Part shown: positions 1 through 5,803 of the stretch, one piece after another | Numbering within the stretch: the first letter of the stretch is position 1 | Layout of the letters: every line of letters begins with the position of its first letter | Source: an uncultured Clostridium sp. | Lineage (GTDB): Bacteria; Bacillota_A; Clostridia; Lachnospirales; Lachnospiraceae | DNA length: 7,468 nt | Reading direction: 5' to 3' | Assembly (NCBI GenBank): GCA_945836785.1 | Contig: CAMAMD010000066.1 | Span: 1-7,468 of the forward strand | Program-made: the position numbers and the translations under genes | Notes under the pieces: model-generated | What the model saw: the letters and a program-made list of their open reading frames with translations, nothing else | The model's database searches: none | What the model was told of the DNA's origin: nothing

Positions 1-486
1 ATTCAAAATCGCATCCGTTCTCTCATCGAGACTTATACTGAGATTATTTCCAACAAATCTCTGAACTACACCTGTTATAATATCTTTTTCTTTACATGCA
101 AAATGATCAAAAATGGCATCACGTTCACCCTCTTTAATAGCCTGAACAATGATACTTCTCGCCTTCTGGGCAGCAATTCTTCCAAAATCCTTGGATTTTA
201 CCTCAAAGCTTACATAATCACCCAGCTTATTTGATGCATCCATGGCCGTTGCCTGTGTCAGAGATATCTGGCAAACCGGATTTTCTACCTCTTCTACAAC
301 AAGCTTCTTCTGGAATACAGATAAATCGCCTGTCGTTCTGTCCATAGATACTTCGACAATTGCGTCCTTGCCAAAATCCTTTTCGCAGGCAGACACCAAT
401 GATTTCTCAATAGCATCCATAATCACTTCCTTGCTGATATTCTTCTCCTTCTCCAATTGATTTAAAGCGTCAATTATTTCTGACAT
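1..486 (-). CDS. nusA: Transcription termination/antitermination factor NusA, N-terminal part (3' end outside window)
   Basis: NusA binds RNA polymerase and nascent RNA and modulates pausing, intrinsic termination and antitermination in the cytoplasm. Reading the minus strand from ATG 486-484 gives 162 codons open to the window edge. The translation opens MSEIIDALNQLEKEKNISKE and contains the family hallmarks EKSLVSAC (27-34), the TTGDLSVF/KKLVVEEVENP strand region (51-70), QISL (73-76) and KDFGRIAAQKAR (99-110), all from the RNA-polymerase-binding N-terminal domain. From about residue 135 (DIITGVVQRFVGN) the S1 RNA-binding domain begins. The KH domains would lie beyond the window. AGGAGG at 500-495, 8 nt before the ATG, fixes the start. 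It follows rimP by 27 nt, the standard rimP-nusA order, so the two are co-transcribed. Identification is by recognised motifs and synteny. Confidence 0.95.
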   Translation of the reverse strand, partial: MSEIIDALNQLEKEKNISKEVIMDAIEKSLVSACEKDFGKDAIVEVSMDRTTGDLSVFQKKLVVEEVENPVCQISLTQATAMDASNKLGDYVSFEVKSKDFGRIAAQKARSIIVQAIKEGERDAIFDHFACKEKDIITGVVQRFVGNNLSISLDERTDAILN

Positions 487-513
487 TTCTTTTTCCTCCT
501 ACATTATATTCTT

Positions 514-975
514 TTATACAAATGCCAATCTAATCGTTGAAATATCATCCCGATTCAACTCCATAGTGGTTGAATCTTCATTTTCGATTGTTACCGTGGT
601 ATCCGAATAATCTACAAGAACACCTGTAAATTCCTTTTTCCCTGCCTGTGCTCTGTATAGTTTAATCTCAACAAGTTTACCGATACTACGTTTGAAATCT
701 TTCTCTTTCTTCAAAGGTCTCGTCAGCCCCGGTGAACTGACTTCCAAAATATATGCATCCTGCAAACGGTCAGCTGCATCCAGTTTTTCCTCAAGTGCTC
801 TACTGATCAACACACAGTCGTCAATATTAATGCCTCCCTCTTTATCCGCATACACCCGCAAATAATAATCGGCACCCTCCTTGACATACTCCACATCCAC
901 CAGTTCAAAACCGTTCTCCTCTATGATTGGGGTAACCAGTTCCGTACAATGCTGTTCAATTTCTGCTTTTTTCAT
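514..975 (-). CDS. rimP: Ribosome maturation factor RimP
   Basis: RimP is a cytoplasmic assembly factor for the 30S ribosomal subunit. The 153-residue product matches the usual length of about 150-156. The N-terminal alpha/beta domain has the typical opening (TPIIEENGFELVDVEYVKEG, 15-34) and the most conserved family motif EVSSPGLTRPL at 78-88. The C-terminal SH3-like domain follows (about 93-153: SIGKLVEIKL, FTGVLVDYSDTTVTIE). The reading frame stays open upstream to 1074, but that extension translates the terminator hairpin and does not resemble RimP. ATG at 975-973 has an AGGGG ribosome binding site 7 nt upstream (987-983 region) and starts exactly where homologues start. It heads the rimP-nusA operon; the leader carries a terminator between promoter and gene, so expression may be attenuated. 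Confidence 0.96.
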   Translation of the reverse strand: MKKAEIEQHCTELVTPIIEENGFELVDVEYVKEGADYYLRVYADKEGGINIDDCVLISRALEEKLDAADRLQDAYILEVSSPGLTRPLKKEKDFKRSIGKLVEIKLYRAQAGKKEFTGVLVDYSDTTVTIENEDSTTMELNRDDISTIRLAFV

Positions 976-1010
976 TCTCTCACCCCTTTCCGCAACAGGA
1001 TGATACAGAC

Positions 1011-1038
1011 AATATAGTCCCGCACATCCCAAAAACAA
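1011..1038 (-). promoter_or_regulatory. Weak promoter candidate downstream of the leader terminator
   Basis: TTGTTT (1038-1033) and TATATT (1016-1011) are separated by 16 nt. The -10 box matches the sigma-A consensus at 5 of 6 positions and the -35 box at 3 of 6. It overlaps the T-tract of the terminator. If real, it would start a short leader near 1004 that avoids the terminator. Such matches occur by chance in AT-rich DNA, so confidence is low. Confidence 0.3.
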
Positions 1039-1064
1039 AGAGTGGGTTGTTCGCAACCCACTCT
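1031..1064 (-). terminator. Intrinsic terminator in the rimP leader, also closing the upstream gene run
   Basis: On the minus strand a perfect 11-bp stem (AGAGTGGGTTG, 1064-1054, with its complement 1049-1039) closes a CGAA loop (1053-1050) and is followed by TTGTTTTT (1038-1031). The plus-strand side has no T-run, so it acts only in the gene direction. It lies 62 nt after the GHL10 stop codon and can end that transcript. It also lies downstream of the best promoter candidate for rimP, which would make it a leader attenuator. The T-tract is interrupted by one G. Confidence 0.9.
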
Positions 1065-1090
1065 GTAATGTCATTATCTAAGCCTATTTC

Positions 1091-1118
1091 ATTATAGCAC
1101 TTTCCATTTCAAATGCAA
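1091..1118 (-). promoter_or_regulatory. Candidate sigma-A promoter P1 for rimP-nusA
   Basis: TTGCAT (1118-1113) is followed after 16 nt by a perfect TATAAT (1096-1091). The -35 box matches TTGACA at only 3 of 6 positions. Transcription would begin near 1084, about 20 nt before the terminator stem. The promoter starts 8 nt after the stop codon of the preceding gene. Confidence 0.6.
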
Positions 1119-1125
1119 GCATTTT

Positions 1126-2802
1126 TTACCACATATTGATAGAATAATTATAACAGTTTATAAATTCGCCCTGCGGTAACAGCAATATTTGGATTTTTCT
1201 GATTGGTGCCTTGCATTCAAGGATTCCACCTGTTCCTCCGTTTCTGGTCCAGGTAAGCCACCCTGTCTTATCATAGTATACCCTGTAAAACACGTCATAA
1301 TCAGCACACATTGTCTCATCCAGTACAATCTGTACCGCCCGGATATCTGCACCATTTCCATTTGCAACTCCGTTTTCCGACCAGTTCTGCCAACCCGAAC
1401 CATCTACATATGTCCGATATCGGATTGCACCCACTCCCGCACGGGTTCCAAGTGAAATACGTATTCCCTGAATCGTTCCTGCTCCGTCCCCTCGAAAGGT
1501 TCCGTCCGTCTCTGCGGGTTGCCAGCCATTTATTGCATCACATACGGAATATGACACAAAGGAATCCGGCTCATAATAATATATATCCGGTTTTATCTCA
1601 TTATCTTTCTCATCTTTCCGTACATTTTCAAAACCATCGGGAATTGTCCCAACATAATCGGACAAGGCAGATAATTCCCCCACCGCCACAGAATCCTCCA
1701 GCCAGGCATACCGAAATAATGCGTATCCATCATATCCAAGTTCGCAAGCTATCCTGTACTGTGATTCCAGATTCTGATCAGAATGTGCCCATCCAAGGTC
1801 AACAGAAGATTCCTCACCAACCCGATAGAGTGCAAGGCCAACATAAATCGGTATATCAAGAGCATTTATCGACTGCCATTCCCGGCATCTGTCAGAATAC
1901 AGCGTGACCACACCGCCATCAATCATATATTCGTCCGACCAATATATTTGTGGCATAATATAATCCACATATCCGGGTACGGACAACCATGTATCAATAT
2001 CGGCACCCTGACTGCGGGCACTATCTGTATTACCGGCCGGACTGATTCCAAACTGACAGTCCTCATCATATTGTTTTACAGTCTGATAGACTGATGATAC
2101 CATCTGATTTACATATAGCTTTTTGGTTTCTGTATCAAGGCTGTCTGCCATCCCCGGCATGTAAAAATAATCGTCAAAATGAATACCATCCACATCATAA
2201 TTTTCCAGTATTTCCCCGACACCATTTGTTATGAGCTGTACGGTCTCCGGGCGGGCCGGATCAAGTGAAAGTGCTGTCTCCCCGTCCGAATTAGTGTATT
2301 CAATTATAAAGTCCTTATATTGGTCATAAAATTCCGTGTTTTTATAACTGATGGTCGTCTCATTGTTTTTCGACAAACGATACGGATTAACCCATGCCTC
2401 AAATTTTAAATTTTTTTCATGTGCCATGGATATCATAATCGCAAGCGGATCATAATCCGGAATCTTTCTGTATGTAGTCATATATTCAGCTTGCGGGAAG
2501 TACTCAGACGGATAAATTGCATCTCCGAAAGCGCGCACATGAACCAGTACGGTATTCATATTATTGTTTGCAATATGCTCATACATTTCATCTACTTTCA
2601 AACGGAATTCCTGTTCATCGAGATCTTTCAGATATGTTTCCATATCTAAAAAGGAAATCCAGCATGCTCTTTTATCATTTTTACATGATAAACCGACAGT
2701 TGATGCGGCAAAGCACATAGAACCATCCATAAAAAGCGAAAGAGAGGTAATCAAAACGACTACCACTCTGACATACATTTTTTTCATAAAATATTGACGC
2801 AT
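1126..2802 (-). CDS. Secreted GHL10-family glycoside hydrolase (DUF187) with three C-terminal ChW repeats
   Basis: The 558-residue product starts with a signal peptide: basic MKK, a hydrophobic stretch at about 11-25, and likely signal peptidase I cleavage near CFA (30-32). No lipobox is seen. Residues about 45-390 form a GHL10 TIM-barrel with recognisable motifs: VLVHVRAFGDAIYPSE (85-100), FEAWVNPYR (134-142), SLDPARPE (179-186), VDGIHFDDYFY (204-214, with the acidic pair D209/D210 likely catalytic), FGISPAG (251-257), MPQIYW (283-288) and YVGLALYRVG (320-329). A linker leads to three ChW (clostridial hydrophobic, conserved W) repeats with GW tryptophans at 427, 471 and 515. ChW modules are usually thought to mediate surface or protein attachment. 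Family members such as E. coli DigH (YddW) are reported to act on denuded peptidoglycan; the substrate here is unknown. An upstream in-frame ATG (2877) lies inside the preceding gene; ATG 2802 has AGGGG 7 nt ahead and follows the cyclase stop by 16 nt. Confidence 0.9.
   Translation of the reverse strand: MRQYFMKKMYVRVVVVLITSLSLFMDGSMCFAASTVGLSCKNDKRACWISFLDMETYLKDLDEQEFRLKVDEMYEHIANNNMNTVLVHVRAFGDAIYPSEYFPQAEYMTTYRKIPDYDPLAIMISMAHEKNLKFEAWVNPYRLSKNNETTISYKNTEFYDQYKDFIIEYTNSDGETALSLDPARPETVQLITNGVGEILENYDVDGIHFDDYFYMPGMADSLDTETKKLYVNQMVSSVYQTVKQYDEDCQFGISPAGNTDSARSQGADIDTWLSVPGYVDYIMPQIYWSDEYMIDGGVVTLYSDRCREWQSINALDIPIYVGLALYRVGEESSVDLGWAHSDQNLESQYRIACELGYDGYALFRYAWLEDSVAVGELSALSDYVGTIPDGFENVRKDEKDNEIKPDIYYYEPDSFVSYSVCDAINGWQPAETDGTFRGDGAGTIQGIRISLGTRAGVGAIRYRTYVDGSGWQNWSENGVANGNGADIRAVQIVLDETMCADYDVFYRVYYDKTGWLTWTRNGGTGGILECKAPIRKIQILLLPQGEFINCYNYSINMW
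1258..1557 (-). repeat. Three ChW repeats, 44-residue period, in the GHL10 hydrolase tail
   Basis: The encoded repeats cover about residues 416-451, 458-495 and 501-541. Each has a pattern of hydrophobic strand, GW(Q/L), a short polar/Gly loop and a closing I-(Q/R)-hydrophobic strand: NGWQ...IQGIRISL, SGWQNW...IRAVQIVL and TGWLTW...IRKIQILL. The three GW tryptophans are at 427, 471 and 515, exactly 44 residues (132 nt) apart. The DNA itself is diverged, so this is an old protein-level repeat, not a recent tandem duplication. The interval given spans from the first repeat to the last GW codon. Confidence 0.85.
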
Positions 2803-2818
2803 GAAACTACCCCTAATA

Positions 2819-4090
2819 TTATGATACAATTTTATTACGTCCACTTTCTTTTCCTTTATATAAGAGTGCATCCGCATTCGTAATAACCCAATCCGTCTTT
2901 TTTGGTGCTATGTACTCTAATATACCAAAAGTCATTGTCACACTGACCGTCTGTTTTTCATATACAATTGATGTGTTTCTTATCTGCTCTACCACTGCCT
3001 CCAGCTTCGGTAAAGCCTCCTTTATGCCACCTTTGTATACAATTACAAATTCTTCACCACCCCAGCGGGCTGCAAAGCCATCTTCCTTTGCTATATCACC
3101 TATAATAGATGAAATCATCTTCAATACTTCATCACCACAGCTATGACCATAGGTATCATTTACCTTTTTGAAAAAATCTATATCTCCGATTGCAAATGTA
3201 AACGGCTCTCCATCCACAGCATTTGCTGCAGCTACATATTCAGTCAGGTATTTCATTGCGGCTCGTCTGTTATAAAGCCCAGTCAGGGCATCATTCTGAA
3301 TCATATTTTGCAGCGAGGAATTTAACTCAACAAAATACCGGCTCATAAAACCGTATTCATCTTTTCTCTTTGTTATCCATGCCGGCATCTTTTGATTTAC
3401 ATTTCCCTGATCGATTCCCTTCATATAATTCATAATACCATTCTGCATTTTAAGCAGATAATTGGCAACAAATATACAAATAATCAGACAAATAATACAA
3501 AGTACAATGCAGACAACAATAGCAACCACATTTAGACGGTGAATCGTGGTCTTGATATCATCGCTGGGAAGTCCCGCAAATCCCATACCTATAATTTCAT
3601 CGCTATCAGACTTTACAGGCATGTAATATCCAAAATATTCCCTTCCATTAATCACCACTGACTCATCAAAGTAATCTTTTCCGTACTGAACATAATCTTT
3701 CCAGATAGTCGTGCTTTTTGTGTTAATAAAACGGTTACCGGACTCATCTGTCAAAGTTGTGACAATCCTGATGTCATGATAAAACAAGGACATATCTGTA
3801 CCTGTAAACTCTTTTATCCTGTCTACAATACTGTAGTCTCCGGTCACCCTATAGTCACCAGCGTAAATGATACCATCGATATTTCGAAAACCAGACCATC
3901 CCGATGCCATCAATTCATAGGAATACACAAGCTCTCTTGCCGCCCCCTGCAGCATTTCCTTTGTATCATCTACTTTTACACGATATACAGTTCTTGTGGA
4001 AATCAATGTCAAAATTGCACCCACCACAAACAAAGGTACAACCGCAAAAATCATGAAGTATCTTCCTATACTGCTCTTGTAAAATTTCAT
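2819..4090 (-). CDS. Membrane-bound diguanylate cyclase with extracellular Cache-type sensor (GGDEF domain, GGEEF motif)
   Basis: This 423-residue protein should make the second messenger cyclic di-GMP from two GTP. Transmembrane segments at about 10-31 and 187-211 flank an extracellular domain of about 155 residues resembling a single Cache sensor (sCache_3 type: FYHDIRIVTTLTDESGNRF at 103-121, NGREYFGYYMPV at 148-159, EIIGMGFAGL at 165-174). A linker (about 212-260) leads to a complete GGDEF domain: NDALTGLYNRR (266-276), metal-binding GDIDFF (302-307, D303), NDTYGH (311-316), D320 and the active-site RWGGEEF (342-348). The inhibitory I-site RxxD is replaced by KEDG (335-338), so product feedback at that site is probably absent. 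The frame also allows GTG at 4102, but that falls within the GGGGG ribosome-binding stretch (4100-4096); ATG 4090 is preferred. It lies 26 nt after the SufB-like gene and 16 nt before the secreted hydrolase. The ligand is unknown. Confidence 0.92.
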   Translation of the reverse strand: MKFYKSSIGRYFMIFAVVPLFVVGAILTLISTRTVYRVKVDDTKEMLQGAARELVYSYELMASGWSGFRNIDGIIYAGDYRVTGDYSIVDRIKEFTGTDMSLFYHDIRIVTTLTDESGNRFINTKSTTIWKDYVQYGKDYFDESVVINGREYFGYYMPVKSDSDEIIGMGFAGLPSDDIKTTIHRLNVVAIVVCIVLCIICLIICIFVANYLLKMQNGIMNYMKGIDQGNVNQKMPAWITKRKDEYGFMSRYFVELNSSLQNMIQNDALTGLYNRRAAMKYLTEYVAAANAVDGEPFTFAIGDIDFFKKVNDTYGHSCGDEVLKMISSIIGDIAKEDGFAARWGGEEFVIVYKGGIKEALPKLEAVVEQIRNTSIVYEKQTVSVTMTFGILEYIAPKKTDWVITNADALLYKGKESGRNKIVS

Positions 4091-4116
4091 GTAATCCCCC
4101 ACTTATCATACAATGC

Positions 4117-5037
4117 TTATTTCAAGAAACCATTTACAATCTGCTCCTCTGCTTCCTCCTCAGTTAACCCCAAAGTCATAAGTTTAATAATCTGCTCCCC
4201 GGCAATCTTACCTATGGCGGCTTCATGTACCAATGATGCATCTATATTATTTGCCTCAAGCTGAGGTATGGCAAGAATCCGTGCATCATTCATAATAATC
4301 GCATCACATTCTGTATGTCCCGTACATGGTGTATTTCCAATAATACGAGAATCAAACTTTTGATAAGACAAATCCTTTGCCACGGAACGCGATACTACAT
4401 CCGCACCGGAACCCTCACCGTTTAACTTCACTTCATAACTGCTGAATGCACGCTGATTTCCATGTGTCATCAAACGTTCTCTCACCACAAGCTTTGCACC
4501 CGCAGCAAGCTCGGCAGTTGTCGTTCTGTTCGTGGAATCAACACCTTTAATCTGAACCATCTCCATCTCCATAAAGCTGTTTTCTTCCATATATACCTCG
4601 GTTCCCGGATTCAAAATTCTCTTTCCCTCCCCCGAACCGGCTCCATAATGCTTCTCCACATATTTTACTTTTGCATTTTTTCCGATATAAAAACGATGTA
4701 TTCCGTCATGTTCGGAATCATTTGCCCCACTGTTGTGTATACCGCATCCGGCTACAATGACGACATCACTGTCTTCCCCCACATAAAAATCATTGTATAC
4801 CAGCTCCTTTAACCCACTCTGACTTAGGACAACCGGAATATGAACACTCTCATGCTTTGTACCCGGCTTTATTTTTATATCAATACCACTTTTATCCTCT
4901 TTAGATACTATGTCAATATTGGCTGTTGTATTCCTGGCAGCCATTGCTCCGTTTGCCCGAATATTGTATGCTCCCTCAGGAACCTCATGCAAATCAGCTA
5001 TCTCTTCAAGCAACCGCTTCTGAATTTCATCAATCAT
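4117..5037 (-). CDS. Short SufB/SufD-family Fe-S cluster assembly scaffold (SmsB-like)
   Basis: SufB and SufD form the scaffold on which the SufBCD complex builds Fe-S clusters. This 306-residue protein is much shorter than classical SufB (about 470-495) and has essentially the beta-helix core and C-terminal helices. Core strands rich in polar/hydrophobic alternation run about 36-260. HTECDAIIM (241-249) aligns with the region of E. coli SufB Cys405, giving C244, and VHEAAIGKI (270-278) aligns with EHEATTSKI, giving H271 and E272 for His433 and Glu434. EEEAEEQIVNGFLK at the end is the conserved SufC-contacting tail. Other cysteines are C98 (in VAGCGIHNSG) and C238. No second SufB/D gene is present, suggesting a homodimer. 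A GTG at 5043 is in frame, but GGAGG at 5050-5046 lies 8 nt before ATG 5037 and only 2 nt before the GTG, so ATG is chosen. It is tightly coupled to the sufC-like gene. Confidence 0.9.
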   Translation of the reverse strand: MIDEIQKRLLEEIADLHEVPEGAYNIRANGAMAARNTTANIDIVSKEDKSGIDIKIKPGTKHESVHIPVVLSQSGLKELVYNDFYVGEDSDVVIVAGCGIHNSGANDSEHDGIHRFYIGKNAKVKYVEKHYGAGSGEGKRILNPGTEVYMEENSFMEMEMVQIKGVDSTNRTTTAELAAGAKLVVRERLMTHGNQRAFSSYEVKLNGEGSGADVVSRSVAKDLSYQKFDSRIIGNTPCTGHTECDAIIMNDARILAIPQLEANNIDASLVHEAAIGKIAGEQIIKLMTLGLTEEEAEEQIVNGFLK

Positions 5038-5052
5038 AATCACTACCTCCTA
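5035..5052 (-). promoter_or_regulatory. Ribosome binding site of the SufB-like gene overlapping the SufC stop codon
   Basis: The sequence TAGGAGG merges the SufC stop codon TAG (5052-5050) with GGAGG (5050-5046). The ATG start follows 8 nt later (5037-5035). Ribosomes ending SufC synthesis therefore stop on the initiation region of the next gene, which favours translational coupling and balanced output of the two partners. It also decides the SufB start in favour of ATG over the GTG at 5043. Confidence 0.85.
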
Positions 5053-5778
5053 TTGTAATCTGCTACATGCAGCTACAGCAGATGTGGTTCCAAGAAGCTC
5101 AGGCAAAATTTCTTCCTTTGCTCCCTGTTTTCTGATTGTTCCATCCGCTATCACAATAATTTCATCTGCTATATCAAGAATTCTCTCCTGATGTGAAATG
5201 ATAATGATTGAACTGTCCTGTATCGTCTCTCGCATCCGTTCAAAAACCTGTATCAGATTCTGAAAACTCCAGAGATCAATCCCTGCTTCCGGCTCATCAA
5301 ACACCGAAAGTGCAGTCTTTCTGGCAAGTACAGTAGCTATCTCAATACGTTTCAATTCCCCGCCCGAAAGGCTGGCATTCACCTCCCGGTTAATATAATC
5401 CTTTGCACAAAGTCCTACCTCAGATAAATACTCACATGCATCCGCAGCTGACATATTTTTGCCTGCTGCTAAGCGAAGCAGATCAAGTACCTGGATTCCC
5501 TTAAAACGAATCGGCTGCTGAAAAGCAAAGCTGATTCCCATCCTTGCACGCTCTGTAATACTTTTATCTGTGATATCTTCTCCATCAAAATAGATATGTC
5601 CCGCAGTCGGTTTTTCAATTCCGGCAATTATCTTTGCCAATGTAGATTTGCCGCCTCCGTTCGGACCTGTAATAACCACAAATTTATTTTTATCTACCTT
5701 AAGATTGACGTCTCTCAAAATCTCTTTTTTGCCTTTTTCCTCTGATACCTCAAAAGAAATGTTTTTTAATTCAAGCAT
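5050..5778 (-). CDS. sufC: SufC-like ABC ATPase of Fe-S cluster assembly (SmsC-like)
   Basis: SufC is a soluble cytoplasmic ABC-type ATPase that dimerises on the SufB/SufD scaffold and drives cluster assembly; it is not a transporter. The 242-residue product has every ABC motif: Walker A GPNGGGKST (38-46), Q-loop FAFQQP (84-89), signature LSGGE (137-141) followed by LKRIEIATVLAR, Walker B LSVFDEPEAG (157-166, with E162 as the likely catalytic glutamate) and the switch histidine in SHQERIL (195-201). The KRIEIA and SHQERIL segments resemble the SufC group rather than importer ATPases. It differs from classical SufC, where Walker B reads DE(T/I)DSGLD. In-frame ATGs upstream at 5841 and 5802 are rejected because 5841 lies inside metY and neither has a good ribosome binding site; ATG 5778 has GGAG 9 nt ahead and begins with the family opening MLELKNI. 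The gene follows metY by 25 nt. Confidence 0.92.
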   Translation of the reverse strand: MLELKNISFEVSEEKGKKEILRDVNLKVDKNKFVVITGPNGGGKSTLAKIIAGIEKPTAGHIYFDGEDITDKSITERARMGISFAFQQPIRFKGIQVLDLLRLAAGKNMSAADACEYLSEVGLCAKDYINREVNASLSGGELKRIEIATVLARKTALSVFDEPEAGIDLWSFQNLIQVFERMRETIQDSSIIIISHQERILDIADEIIVIADGTIRKQGAKEEILPELLGTTSAVAACSRLQ

Positions 5779-5803
5779 GTCTTTCTTCTCCGCAATATTC
5801 ATA

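Larger units (their letters stand above)
976..1125 (-). other. rimP-nusA leader region (150 nt, noncoding)
   Basis: This gap between the GHL10 gene and rimP holds, in transcriptional order, a sigma-A-like promoter (1118-1091), an intrinsic terminator (1064-1031), a second weaker promoter-like pair (1038-1011) and the rimP ribosome binding site. After the terminator there is also a possible imperfect hairpin: GGGATG at 1030-1025 can pair with CATCCT at 1002-997, with an inner GGAC (1020-1017) to GTCT (1010-1007) pairing. I found no riboswitch I recognise here. Confidence 0.6.

Noticed and set aside
242..460. Plus-strand open frame of 72 codons
   Set aside because: It is antisense to the nusA coding sequence, whose NusA motifs cover the same bases; no ribosome binding site or family resemblance supports it.
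976..1074. N-terminal extension of rimP beginning at 1074
   Set aside because: The extra 33 codons translate the terminator hairpin and leader; the ATG at 975 has a proper ribosome binding site and matches the RimP start.
1111..1127. Dyad AAATGC-AA-GCATTT followed by a T-run on the plus strand, resembling a terminator
   Set aside because: The loop would be only 2 nt, no plus-strand gene precedes it, and on the minus strand it is better explained as the end of the GHL10 gene and the -35 region of the rimP promoter.
1311..1907. A 198-codon open frame on the plus strand
   Set aside because: It lies wholly antisense to the GHL10 gene, its translation is rich in His, Pro and Arg with no recognisable motif, and the minus-strand protein matches a known family throughout this stretch.
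2803..2877. N-terminal extension of the GHL10 gene beginning at 2877
   Set aside because: It would overlap the cyclase gene by 59 nt and place 25 residues before the signal peptide; ATG 2802 has AGGGG at good spacing.
5050..5778. Reading the ATPase as part of a membrane transporter
   Set aside because: No membrane protein gene adjoins it, and the partner is a soluble SufB/D-family protein; signature and H-loop segments fit the SufC group.
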